From positions 1,860,001-1,924,000 of the forward strand of contig NC_010617.1 in assembly GCF_000010285.1 (NCBI RefSeq): a stretch of DNA of 64,000 bases, in the 5' to 3' direction. Below the pieces are notes generated by a model, which was not told the origin of the DNA, searched no databases, and saw nothing but the letters and a program-made list of their open reading frames with translations. Source of the stretch: Kocuria rhizophila DC2201 (GTDB lineage Bacteria > Actinomycetota > Actinomycetes > Actinomycetales > Micrococcaceae). Shown here piece after piece: positions 1 through 8,439 of the stretch. Position 1 is the first letter of the stretch, and each line of letters opens with the position of its first letter. The translations under genes were made by a program, and so were the position numbers.

Positions 1-1603
1 CCAGATCCGGGACCTGCAGCACCACTTCCAGCGCCTCACGCTCCATGCGGGACACGGGCTCCCGGGGGTCGGGCAGTTCCACGGAGCGCGGCTCCTCAGG
101 AGAATCGTCGCGAGCGCCGGACGTTGCTCTCGGGGCGCGCTGGTCCTGGCCCCCGCGCGAGGGCCCCTGGGCCTGCTGAGGCCCGCGAGCGCCGTCGTAC
201 CCGGAGTTGGAGCGCCCTGAGCTGGACGCCACCGCGCCGGAGGGCCCCGAGCCAGCAGATCCCGAACCGCCGCGCTGCGCGGACTTCGCCGCCGCGCTCA
301 CCGCGCGCATCACCTCGTCCGTCTCGATCCCGAGCCACCCCGAGAGCTCCCGCGCGTAGGCGGGGCGCAAAGAGGAGTCTCGGATCTGCGCGACGATGGG
401 CGCGCACGCCCGCATGGCGCGCAGGCGTCCCTCGAGGCTGTTGACGTCGTACTCCTTGATGGTGGCTCGCAGCGCGAACTCGAACAGCGGGGTGCGGGTC
501 TCCACGAGGTCCCGCACGGCCACGTCCCCGCGGGCCAGGCGGAGGTCGCACGGGTCCATGCCGTTCGGCTCCACGGCCACGTAGGTCTGGGCCACGAAGC
601 GCTGGTCCTCCTGGAAGGCGCGCAGCGCGGCCTTCTGCCCGGCGGCGTCGCCGTCGAACGTGAAGACCACCTCGCCGCCGGCGGAGTCGTCGGAGAGGAA
701 GCGGCGCACGATCTTGATGTGCTCCGGGCCGAACGCCGTGCCGCACGTGGCCACCGCCGTGGCGACCCCAGCGAGGTGGCACGCCATGACGTCCGTGTAG
801 CCCTCCACCACGACCACCTGCTTGGTCTTGGCGATGGGCCGCTTGGCCAGGTCGATCCCGTAGAGCACCTGGGACTTCTTGTAGAGCTGCGTCTCGGGGG
901 TGTTGAGGTACTTGGGGCCCTGGTCGTCCTCGTAGAGCTTGCGCGCCCCGAAACCGATCACCTCCCCGGCGACCGCGCGGATGGGCCAGATGAGCCGGCC
1001 ACGGAAGCGGTCGTAGAGTCCCCGGTTGCCCTCCGAGAACATGCCCGTGAGCTTGAGCTCCTGCTCCGTGAACCCCTGGTTGCGCAGGTGGTTCAACAGG
1101 TGGGACCAGCCCTGCGGTGCGTAGCCCACCCCGTAGGTGCGGGCGGCGTCCTGGTCGAAGCCGCGCTCCCCCAGGAACTTCTGGGCGGCTGCGGCCTGGC
1201 GGGTGTAGAGGTTGCGCTGGAAGAACTCTGCGGCCACCTTGTGGGCGTCCAGCAGACGCTGGCGGCGGCCCACCTCCTCGCGGTTGGGTGCGCCGCCCTG
1301 CTCGTAGTGCAGCTCGTAGCCGATGCGCGCGGCCAGCCGCTCCACGGTCTCCGTGAACGGGGTGTGGTCCATCTCCATGAGGAACGCGATGACGTCCCCG
1401 GACTCGTCGCAGCCGAAGCAGTGGTAGGTGCCCATCTGGGGGCGCACGTGGAAGGACGGCGAACGCTCGTCGTGGAACGGGCACAGCCCCTTGTACGAGC
1501 CGATCCCCGCGGGCTTGAGCGTCACGTACTGCTCGACGACCTCGCGGATGTCCGTGCGCGCGCGAACCTCGTCGATGTCTTCACGCTTGATCAGTCCGGC
1601 CAC
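1..1603 (-). CDS. dnaG: DNA primase DnaG (3' end cut by window edge)
   Basis: Makes RNA primers for chromosome replication. 534 codons are visible; the C-terminal DnaB-binding domain runs off base 1. Seen in the translation: the CHC2 zinc finger (C41, H44, C62, C65), the RNA-polymerase domain, and the TOPRIM acidic motifs EGYTD at about 267 and DGD at about 317-319. A Gly/Ser/Gln-rich linker follows near residues 405-470. The start is the GTG at 1603: a TACACT -10 box (1610-1615) sits 6 nt upstream, so the mRNA is probably leaderless. Directly downstream of dgt on the same strand, the usual actinobacterial order. Confidence 0.95.
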   Translation of the reverse strand, partial: MAGLIKREDIDEVRARTDIREVVEQYVTLKPAGIGSYKGLCPFHDERSPSFHVRPQMGTYHCFGCDESGDVIAFLMEMDHTPFTETVERLAARIGYELHYEQGGAPNREEVGRRQRLLDAHKVAAEFFQRNLYTRQAAAAQKFLGERGFDQDAARTYGVGYAPQGWSHLLNHLRNQGFTEQELKLTGMFSEGNRGLYDRFRGRLIWPIRAVAGEVIGFGARKLYEDDQGPKYLNTPETQLYKKSQVLYGIDLAKRPIAKTKQVVVVEGYTDVMACHLAGVATAVATCGTAFGPEHIKIVRRFLSDDSAGGEVVFTFDGDAAGQKAALRAFQEDQRFVAQTYVAVEPNGMDPCDLRLARGDVAVRDLVETRTPLFEFALRATIKEYDVNSLEGRLRAMRACAPIVAQIRDSSLRPAYARELSGWLGIETDEVMRAVSAAAKSAQRGGSGSAGSGPSGAVASSSGRSNSGYDGARGPQQAQGPSRGGQDQRAPRATSGARDDSPEEPRSVELPDPREPVSRMEREALEVVLQVPDL

Positions 1604-1609
1604 TGGGCC

Positions 1610-1615
1610 AGTGTA
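1610..1615 (-). promoter_or_regulatory. -10 box of leaderless dnaG
   Basis: TACACT on the minus strand, 6 nt before the GTG start, fits TANNNT. It places transcription start at or next to the start codon. No Shine-Dalgarno sequence lies between. Confidence 0.55.
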
Positions 1616-1657
1616 GGCACCCCGTCAAACCAGGAACGACGCCGCCCGGGCAGGTGT

Positions 1658-1694
1658 GCAGGGCGTCCCGCACGGTGCGTGGAGGACGCCCTGC
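1658..1694. terminator. hairpin between dgt and dnaG
   Basis: Perfect 11-bp inverted repeat (1658-1668 with 1684-1694) with a 15-nt loop, in the 205-bp gap after the dgt stop. No U-run follows, so it is either a weak terminator or an mRNA-processing hairpin. The gap also carries a GACGACGCCGC repeat at 1714-1732. Confidence 0.4.
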
Positions 1695-1808
1695 CGCGGC
1701 CGGGCACCGAGGGGACGACGACGCCGCGCGGGACCCCCGGCGCGGCCACCGTCCGCGTGGTCACGGTCTGCGCCCCATCCGGGCCCGGACAAGCCCAGGC
1801 CCGCCCGC

Positions 1809-3128
1809 TCACCAGAGCGGCTTGTCCCCCGTGCGCCAGTTGGTGCCCCGGATCCTGTCGTGCAGGGCCACGGCCGAGTGGTCCGTGAGGCACGCGATCT
1901 GGTCCACCACGAGCCGCAGCCGCGCGGCCTCCGCGCCCGGTCCGTCCGCCACGGCGCGCCAGTCCGCGGCGAACTCCGGGGAGAGGAACCGGCCGTCGGT
2001 CTCCATGAGGGCCTCCACCAGGATGGTGAGGATCTCGTGCTGGTTCTCGTACAGGGGCATGGCGTCCCGCACGGTCATCACGAACGCGGTGGCGATGCCC
2101 TTGAGGACCCCGATCTCCAGCTCGGTCTCGCGCGGCACCACGAGGGAGGCCCGGTACCGGGTGAGCCGGTCCTCCCCGGCGACCTCCCGGGTGGCCTCCA
2201 CCGCGGACATTGCGAAGCGTCCGATGAGCTGGCTGGTCATGTTCTTGAGCCGCGCGAGGTCCCCGCGGGTGCCGTCCATGCGCGGCACCCAGGCCGCGGT
2301 GGCCTCGAGACGGCGCAGGGCGGCGTCGAGCTCCTCGTCCGTGGCGTCCGGGAGGTACCAGCCGCGCGTGCACTCGATGACCCGCCCGCGCTGGGTGGGC
2401 TCGGCCAGCAGGTCCAGCTGCAGGGCGTGGGCGGCCACGGCGTCCTCCACGTCGTGCACGCTGTAGGAGATGTCGTCCGCGAGGTCCATGACCTGCGCCT
2501 CCAGGCACTTGCGGCCCTCCACCGCGCCCTCGCGGAACCACTCGAACACGGGGAGGTCGTCCTCGTACACGCCGAACTTCCGGTTGGGCCGCCCGTCCGC
2601 CCGGGGCGGGGCGTCCGCGGCGGACCACGGGTACTTGCACGTGGCGTCCAGCGTGGCGCGCGTGAGGTTCAGCCCCGCGGGCTCCCCCGAGGGCGTCACG
2701 AGCTTGGGCTCCAGCCGCACGAGCAGCCGCAGGGTCTGGGCGTTGCCCTCGAAGCCCCCGATCCCCCGGGTCAGCTGCGCGAGCACGGTCTCCCCGTTGT
2801 GCCCGAACGGCGGGTGGCCGAGGTCGTGGGACAGGCACGCGGCGTCGACCACGTCCGGGTCGCAGCCCAGCGCTTTGCCGAGCTCCCGCCCGATCTGCGC
2901 AACTTCCAGCGAGTGGGTGAGGCGGTTGCGCACGAAGTCGTCCGTCTGCGGGGCGACCACCTGCGTCTTGGCCGCGAGCCGGCGCAGCGCGGAGCTGTGC
3001 AGCACGCGCGCGCGGTCCCGCTCGAAGTGGCTGCGGTGGCGGTTGTGGTGGTCCTCGGTGACGTAGCGCTCGGTGTCCGAGGGCTCGTAGCCGGGGGCCA
3101 GGATGCCCAGGCGGTCGGGGGTGTGCAT
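1809..3128 (-). CDS. dgt: deoxyguanosinetriphosphate triphosphohydrolase (Dgt family)
   Basis: HD-superfamily dNTPase of 439 aa that hydrolyses dNTPs to nucleoside and triphosphate. Metal-binding residues are visible: H72, the H101-D102 pair in CLSHDLGHPPFGH, H110, and an Asp in the VMDLADDISYS helix. Length fits the family. It starts at an ATG 5 bp after the dusB stop, so dusB-dgt is an operon leading to dnaG. The order dus-dgt-dnaG is common in actinobacteria. Substrate preference cannot be told from sequence. Confidence 0.93.
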   Translation of the reverse strand: MHTPDRLGILAPGYEPSDTERYVTEDHHNRHRSHFERDRARVLHSSALRRLAAKTQVVAPQTDDFVRNRLTHSLEVAQIGRELGKALGCDPDVVDAACLSHDLGHPPFGHNGETVLAQLTRGIGGFEGNAQTLRLLVRLEPKLVTPSGEPAGLNLTRATLDATCKYPWSAADAPPRADGRPNRKFGVYEDDLPVFEWFREGAVEGRKCLEAQVMDLADDISYSVHDVEDAVAAHALQLDLLAEPTQRGRVIECTRGWYLPDATDEELDAALRRLEATAAWVPRMDGTRGDLARLKNMTSQLIGRFAMSAVEATREVAGEDRLTRYRASLVVPRETELEIGVLKGIATAFVMTVRDAMPLYENQHEILTILVEALMETDGRFLSPEFAADWRAVADGPGAEAARLRLVVDQIACLTDHSAVALHDRIRGTNWRTGDKPLW

Positions 3129-3133
3129 GGCGC

Positions 3134-4318
3134 TCAGCCTCCCGAGACGTCGAGTTCGGCGTCCACGAGACCCAGCCGTTCGGCGTCGCCCAGGATCCGC
3201 GAGGACAGCCAGCCGTCCGGCAGGTGCGGCTTCTTGGGCGAGCCCGCGCGCCCGCGGGGCCCCTCCACGTCCGCGCCCGGGTAGGGGGCGTCCAGGTCCA
3301 GCTGGTCCAGCAGCTCGCGCAGCGCGGCGAGGTCCGGGACCTGCGCCATCTTCGCGCGCAGCTCACCGCCCACGGGGTAGCCCTTGAAGTACCAGGACAC
3401 GTGCTTGCGGATCTCGCGGCAGCCCTTGGCCTCGTCCCCGAACTCCTCGGTGAGCAGCTCCGCGTGGCGGTAGACGGTGTCCGCGACCTTGCGCACGCCC
3501 GGCCGGAAACGGCGCGGGCTGCCCTCGAACGCGGCCTGCAGGTCCCCGAACAGCCACGGGCGGCCCTGGCAGCCGCGGCCCACGACGACGCCGTCCACAC
3601 CCGTGTGCTCGACCATCCGCACCGCGTCCTCGGCGGAGAAGATGTCCCCGTTGCCGAGCACGGGAATGTCCGGCAGGGCCTCGCGCAGCCGGGCGATCGC
3701 GTCCCAGTTCGCGGTGCCCGAGTAGTGCTGCTCCAGGGTGCGCCCGTGCAGGGCGACGGCGGCCACGCCCTCGTCCCGGGCCATCCGCCCGGCGTCCAGG
3801 TAGGTCTGGTGCTCGTCGTCGATGCCGATGCGCATCTTCACCGTCACGGGAATGTCCCCGGCCTCGCGCACCGCGGTGCTCACGATTGCGCGGAACAGAT
3901 CCGTCTTCCACGGCAGGGCGGAACCGCCGCCGCGCTTGGTGACCTTGGGCACGGGGCAGCCGAAGTTGAGGTCGATGTGGTCCGCGCGGTCCTCCTGCGC
4001 GACCATCCGCACGGCTTTGCCCACGTTCACGGCGTCCACGCCGTAGATCTGGATGGAGCGCGGCGTCTCGCCCGGGTCGTGGTGGATGATCCGCAGGGAC
4101 TCCGGCCTGCGCTCCACCAGGGCACGTGCGGTGACCATCTCGGTCACGTACAGGCCCCCGCCGTACTCGCGGCACAGCTTGCGGAAGGACTTGTTGGTCA
4201 CCCCGGCCATGGGTGCCAGCACTACAGGGACGTCGATGGTCAACGGTCCCAGGTGCAGCGGCTTCAGGTTCAGCACGGCCGGTTCACGGTCCGCGGTCTC
4301 AGTCGTCTCGGTGCTCAT
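3134..4318 (-). CDS. dusB: tRNA-dihydrouridine synthase (DusB-like)
   Basis: FMN-dependent enzyme of 394 aa that reduces uridines in the tRNA D-loop. The FMN-barrel start (VVLAPMAGVTN, about 32-42), the catalytic Cys121 in NFGCPVPKVTKRGGG, and the LGNGDI phosphate-binding segment near 243 are seen. The open frame extends upstream, but homology begins at this ATG. A GACAAT -10-like box (4327-4332) lies 8 nt upstream, suggesting a nearly leaderless mRNA. First gene of dusB-dgt. Confidence 0.92.
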   Translation of the reverse strand: MSTETTETADREPAVLNLKPLHLGPLTIDVPVVLAPMAGVTNKSFRKLCREYGGGLYVTEMVTARALVERRPESLRIIHHDPGETPRSIQIYGVDAVNVGKAVRMVAQEDRADHIDLNFGCPVPKVTKRGGGSALPWKTDLFRAIVSTAVREAGDIPVTVKMRIGIDDEHQTYLDAGRMARDEGVAAVALHGRTLEQHYSGTANWDAIARLREALPDIPVLGNGDIFSAEDAVRMVEHTGVDGVVVGRGCQGRPWLFGDLQAAFEGSPRRFRPGVRKVADTVYRHAELLTEEFGDEAKGCREIRKHVSWYFKGYPVGGELRAKMAQVPDLAALRELLDQLDLDAPYPGADVEGPRGRAGSPKKPHLPDGWLSSRILGDAERLGLVDAELDVSGG

Positions 4319-4383
4319 CGCCTGCCATTGTCTCACCTGCGCGCAACGGGCCGTCCCCCGGGCTGCCCCTCCTCCATGCGGAC

Positions 4384-4480
4384 ACGACGACGCCGCCCCG
4401 GAACCCGTGCGCGGCCGCGCACCACCGGACCACGCACCCCGGGCGACGCCGCCCGCGCGGATCGCGCCGAGCGTCGTCGT
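4384..4480. repeat. inverted ACGACGACGC repeat pair, dusB upstream region
   Basis: ACGACGACGC at 4384-4393 is matched by its exact complement GCGTCGTCGT at 4471-4480, 77 bp apart, in the gap between the TPR gene and dusB. It belongs to the dispersed GACGACGCCGC family of this window. Function unknown. Confidence 0.5.
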
Positions 4481-4496
4481 CCTGCCCGGTGCCCTC

Positions 4497-5306
4497 TCAG
4501 GCGGGAGCATTGGGTCCGGTTCCGGAGGCGGCGATCTGCTCCAGGCGCACCGCGAGTTTGAACGCCCGCACCTGCTCGTCCCGGCGGCCCAGGGTCTTGC
4601 AGGCCGCCCCGAGCTCCCGCAGGCAGGCCACCCACTCGTCCGTGTGGGCCTCCGGATCGGGCAGGGCAGAGTACAGGTTCGAGGCGTTCTGCAGGGCGTG
4701 GGCGGCGTCGGCCCACGCCATCCGGTCCGCGGCGAGCGCCGCGAGCCCACGCCAGCACAGAATCTGCCCGGCCACGTCCCGGCGGGTCTCGCAGCCGCTG
4801 AGCACCGCCTCGTAGTGCTCCTCCGCCACACGACGCCGCCCGGCCGCCTGCGCCGCGGTGGCCAGGTGGGAGGTCCAGCGCAGGTCCTCGCGGGTGACGA
4901 ACCCAGTGCCGCTCGCGTGGGCCGGCCGGTCGGGGTCCACCCCGGCCACCTCGGCGCCCTCCTGAAACACGCGGTAGGCATCCCACGGGCGCCCGAGTCC
5001 GAGCAGCACGTCCCCGAGCTCCTCCAGGCAGCGCACCCGCCCCCGCACGGAACGCGCGGAACGTTCCGCCCGCCGGTACTGCACGGCACCGATCCGGTAG
5101 TGGTGCTCAGCCTCGGCCAGGTTCCCCGCGTCCCGCTCCAGGTCACCGAGCGACGACGCCGCGTCACCCGCCGCGCACCACGCGTCACCCAGGCGGGCGG
5201 TGCGCAGGGCCTCCTCGAGCAGTGTCCGGGCCTCGACGAGGTCCCCGCGCTCACGGGCGGCGGCGGCGCGTTTGAGCCGGCGGGCGGAGGTGCGGGCTGC
5301 GAACAT
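4497..5306 (-). CDS. TPR-like helical-repeat protein of unknown function
   Basis: 269 aa, almost all helical, with repeated Ala/Leu-rich TPR-like units (for example 33-66 LGDAWCAAGDAASSLGD, then 90-115 and 140-175). No signal peptide and no catalytic motif. A GGGAG Shine-Dalgarno 6 nt before the ATG supports the start. It is 21 bp downstream of galK and probably cotranscribed, but nothing links it functionally to galactose. Could be a scaffold or a fragment of a larger regulator family; specific function not recognised. Confidence 0.75.
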   Translation of the reverse strand: MFAARTSARRLKRAAAARERGDLVEARTLLEEALRTARLGDAWCAAGDAASSLGDLERDAGNLAEAEHHYRIGAVQYRRAERSARSVRGRVRCLEELGDVLLGLGRPWDAYRVFQEGAEVAGVDPDRPAHASGTGFVTREDLRWTSHLATAAQAAGRRRVAEEHYEAVLSGCETRRDVAGQILCWRGLAALAADRMAWADAAHALQNASNLYSALPDPEAHTDEWVACLRELGAACKTLGRRDEQVRAFKLAVRLEQIAASGTGPNAPA

Positions 5307-5327
5307 GCTGGGCTCCCGGAGGTGGTG

Positions 5328-6686
5328 CTAGCGAATCCGGCGCCCGGCCGGCGACGGGTTCAGGGTCAGGAACAGAGGGTCGCGGAAGCCGTGGTCCGAG
5401 AACGCCGAGCACACGGAGGCGGCCAGCTCGTCCAGCTCGTCCTCCCGGGCCAGGGCGATCACCGAGCCACCGAAGCCGCCGCCCACCACCTTCGCCCCCA
5501 GGGCGCCGGCGTCGAGGCACGCGGTCACGGCGGCGTCGAGCTCCGGAACGGTGACCTGGCAGTCCAGACGCATGGACTCGTGGCCCGCCACGAGCAGCCG
5601 GCCCACGAGGTCCCAGTCCGGAGCCGCGGTGGAGAGCTGGTCCGCGATGCGCACCGAACGGACCATCTCGGTCAGGGAGTGCCGCAGCCGCAGGCGCATG
5701 CCCTCCGGATCGGCCTCGGTGTTGGCTCCGGCGCGCAGCAGGGTGTCGAAGCGCTCGAGGACCGCGGCGGCGTCGTCGTCCGTGGGGTGGGCGGGCAGGG
5801 CGTCCCGCAGCCGGGGGACGCCCAGGACCGCCGCGGCGGCCTCGCACTGCTCGCGCCGGGAGCTGTACTGACCGTCCGCGAGGCGGTGCGGGGCGCGGGT
5901 GTCCACGGCGAGCCACGTGAGACCGGAGACGGAGGGATCGGCGGGCAGGCGGGCGACGTCGAAATCCCGGCAGTCCAGGGCGAGGGTCTCCCCCGCGTGC
6001 GAGCGCAGGGATGCGGTCTGGTCCAGCCCGCCCGTGTTGGCCCCCACGATGTGGTTCTCGGCGTCCATGCACGCGCGGGCCAGGGCGCGGCGCAGGCGGT
6101 CGTCCGGGGCGTCGTCGCCCGTGGACAGGGAGAACAGTGCGAGCGCGACCGAGCACTCCAGCGCGGCGGAGGAGGCCAGCCCGGCGCCGATGGGCACGGT
6201 GGAGTCCACCATGAGGTCCGCACCGACGTCCGGGGCCAGGGCGAGCTCGGGGACCGCGACGGGGTGGTCCGAGCGGCCCGAGGCCACCCGCTGCATGCCC
6301 CACGCGACCCCGGCGGCGTAGCCGAACCAGCCGCCGATGCTCCCGGGGGCGATGTCCGCTACCGGGGTGGTGCGCAGCCGGTGGTCCGCCACGGACTCGT
6401 CCGCGTCCTGCAGGGACAGCGCCCGCAGCACGCCGTCCGTGCGCGGTGCGGCGGCGGTGAGCGTCACGTACTGGTGGGCGAAGGGCAGGCACATTCCGCC
6501 CGAGTAGTCGATGTACTCCCCCATGAGGTTGGCCCGTCCCGGCGCGGCCCACACACCCACCGGCGCGCGGCCGTAGGCCCGCTCGAAGCGCTCGCTCAGT
6601 AGCTCGGCGCGCGCGAGGACGTCCGGCTGCGGCACCCACTGCGGGCACCCGGCTTCCTCCGGCGGGGCGACGACGGCGGGTTCACA
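5328..6686 (-). CDS. galK: galactokinase
   Basis: GHMP-family kinase phosphorylating galactose to galactose-1-phosphate (Leloir pathway). The galactokinase signature is seen as GRANLMGEYIDYSGGMCLP, the ATP loop as PIGAGLASSAALE, and the third GHMP motif as GGGFGGSVIAL. I chose the GTG at 6686 because a GAGGA Shine-Dalgarno lies 7 nt upstream; an in-frame ATG at 6737, 6 bp after the transporter stop, would add 17 residues with no family similarity. Length is then 452 aa, slightly long. No galT or galE is nearby, so galactose-1-phosphate must be used by genes elsewhere. Confidence 0.92.
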   Translation of the reverse strand, partial: CEPAVVAPPEEAGCPQWVPQPDVLARAELLSERFERAYGRAPVGVWAAPGRANLMGEYIDYSGGMCLPFAHQYVTLTAAAPRTDGVLRALSLQDADESVADHRLRTTPVADIAPGSIGGWFGYAAGVAWGMQRVASGRSDHPVAVPELALAPDVGADLMVDSTVPIGAGLASSAALECSVALALFSLSTGDDAPDDRLRRALARACMDAENHIVGANTGGLDQTASLRSHAGETLALDCRDFDVARLPADPSVSGLTWLAVDTRAPHRLADGQYSSRREQCEAAAAVLGVPRLRDALPAHPTDDDAAAVLERFDTLLRAGANTEADPEGMRLRLRHSLTEMVRSVRIADQLSTAAPDWDLVGRLLVAGHESMRLDCQVTVPELDAAVTACLDAGALGAKVVGGGFGGSVIALAREDELDELAASVCSAFSDHGFRDPLFLTLNPSPAGRRIR

Positions 6687-6743
6687 GGACACGGACGGTT
6701 CCTCACATGATCGGGTGGTGCGGTGGCGACACGCCATTGTCCC

Positions 6744-8234
6744 CTACGCGGCGCGGAAGTGCTCCTCGAGCTCCTCCAGGGTGCGGTCCTTGGTCTCCGG
6801 GGCCACCCGGTGCACCCACACGAGGGCCACGAGCTGCAGGGCCACGAAGATCAGCACGGTGTACCCCACGCCCAGGGCGTCGGTGAGCAGCGGGAAGGTC
6901 AGCCCCACCACGAAGGTCACCATCCACAGCAACCATGCGCACGCGCCCATTCCCACCCCGCGCACGGACAGCGGGAAGATCTCGGACATGTACAGCCACG
7001 TGACGGTCCCGATGCAGCACTGCTCGAAGCCCACGAACACCACGATGCACGCGAGCACCGCCCACGGCCGGGCCGCACTCTCCCCGGGGACCAGCAGGTA
7101 GCACAGCGCGAACGCGGTGAGGGAGGTGATGGTCCCCGCCAGGCCGGTGAGCAGCAGCGGACGCCGGCCCACGTGCTTGAGCAGCACCATCGCGAGTCCC
7201 ACGGCGGCCACGCCCACGAACCCGGGGATGATGTTGGCGTAGAACGCCCCGTTGCCGCCGAAGCCCGAGTCCTGCAGCACGGTCACGCCGTAGTACTGGA
7301 TGGCGTTGATCCCGGAGATCTGGTTGATCACGGCCATGGCCGCACCGATCCCGAAGATGCCGCGGATCCACGGCACGCGCACGAGGTCAAGCACACCCGC
7401 CGCGGGGCGGTCCGCGTCCTGAGCGGCGAGCTCCCGCACGCCCTCGGCCTCGTCCGCGGTGTAGGCGTGCTGCCGGATGCGCTGCAGCACCCGCGTCATC
7501 TCGTCGAAGCGACCGCGGCGGGCCAGCCAGCGCGGGGACTCCGGCACCACGGTCATCCCCACCCACAGCACCAGCGCGGGCACCGTGGCGAGCACGAGCA
7601 TGTAGCGCCACACGTGCGGAACGTGGCCGAACGCCGTCGCCAGCCCCGCGTTGAACACGAACGCGAGCGCCTGCCCGCCCACGATCATCAGCTCGTTCTG
7701 GGCGACCACGCGCCCGCGCAGGTGGGCCGGGGCGAGCTCCGCGAGGAACACGGGCACGGTCACCGAGGACGCTCCCACGGCGAGTCCCAGCACGGCACGG
7801 AACGCCACGAGCACGCCCACGGACGGCGCGCCCGCGCAGCCGACGGTCGCCACCACGAACACCACGGCGAGCACCATGAGCAGGCGGCGCCGCCCGAACC
7901 GGTCCGCGAGTCGCCCACCGAACGCGGCTCCCCACGCCGCGCCGAACGGCAGGATGGAGGCCACGAGCCCCTCCAGGAACGGCGTGAGCTGCATGTCCGT
8001 GACCAGGGAGGGCAGAGCGCCGTTGATCACGCCGGTGTCGTAGCCGAACAGCAGCCCGCCGAACGTGGCCACGGTGGCGATCAGTCGCAGCCGCCCGCTC
8101 AGGGGCTGGGCCTCGGGCGCACCAGTGGGGTGCGGGTCGTGCGGTGCGGCGGCGTCGCCGAAGGGGCTGGCTGCGGAGGGGCCGGGTGCGGTGGGTCCGG
8201 TGTGCTGCGAGGAGTGCGCCTGGGAAGCGGGCAT
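6744..8234 (-). CDS. sugar porter family MFS transporter (probable galactose uptake)
   Basis: 496-aa inner-membrane symporter with 12 predicted helices. Sugar-porter signatures are seen: FGYDTGVINGALP in helix 1, GGRLADRFGRRRLL between helices 2 and 3, and PESPRWLARRGR after helix 6. An AAGGA Shine-Dalgarno 6 nt before the ATG fixes the start and excludes a longer upstream frame. The next gene downstream is galK, so galactose or a similar hexose is the likely substrate (inference from context). The first about 40 residues are Pro/Ala-rich and cytoplasmic. Confidence 0.88.
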   Translation of the reverse strand: MPASQAHSSQHTGPTAPGPSAASPFGDAAAPHDPHPTGAPEAQPLSGRLRLIATVATFGGLLFGYDTGVINGALPSLVTDMQLTPFLEGLVASILPFGAAWGAAFGGRLADRFGRRRLLMVLAVVFVVATVGCAGAPSVGVLVAFRAVLGLAVGASSVTVPVFLAELAPAHLRGRVVAQNELMIVGGQALAFVFNAGLATAFGHVPHVWRYMLVLATVPALVLWVGMTVVPESPRWLARRGRFDEMTRVLQRIRQHAYTADEAEGVRELAAQDADRPAAGVLDLVRVPWIRGIFGIGAAMAVINQISGINAIQYYGVTVLQDSGFGGNGAFYANIIPGFVGVAAVGLAMVLLKHVGRRPLLLTGLAGTITSLTAFALCYLLVPGESAARPWAVLACIVVFVGFEQCCIGTVTWLYMSEIFPLSVRGVGMGACAWLLWMVTFVVGLTFPLLTDALGVGYTVLIFVALQLVALVWVHRVAPETKDRTLEELEEHFRAA

Positions 8235-8391
8235 CGAGGTCCTTTCGTCCGTGAACGTCTTATCACGGTCCTCACCGCGGAAAGCACAAGCGCGGGGGTG
8301 AGGCGGTGCCACGTCACAGCCCGGGGGTGCCTGAGGTGGGGCAGAGTGCGGCGCGATGGACACCGCACCGTCGAGCACCCGGCGGGCACGC

Positions 8392-8429
8392 GAGAGCCCT
8401 CCCACCGCGGGCACGGCAGGAGGGCTCTC
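8392..8429 (-). terminator. terminator of the GNAT/glyS unit
   Basis: Perfect 11-bp stem (8392-8402 with 8419-8429), 16-nt loop, starting 10 bp after the stop of the minus-strand GNAT gene. Position and strength fit an intrinsic terminator, but no clear U-run follows. Confidence 0.55.
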
Positions 8430-8439
8430 CGTGGCAGGT

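Noticed and set aside
96-1484. Long Arg/Pro/Gly-rich open frame antisense or out of frame within dnaG
   Set aside because: GC-rich DNA yields long spurious frames; the DnaG frame from 1603 carries all primase motifs.
1656-3284. 542-codon plus-strand frame opposite dgt
   Set aside because: It is the complement of dgt and dusB; composition (His/Gly/Val/Arg-rich) is that of antisense shadow and it has no family similarity.
4053-6602. 849-codon plus-strand frame
   Set aside because: Antisense to dusB, the TPR gene and galK; no domain similarity.
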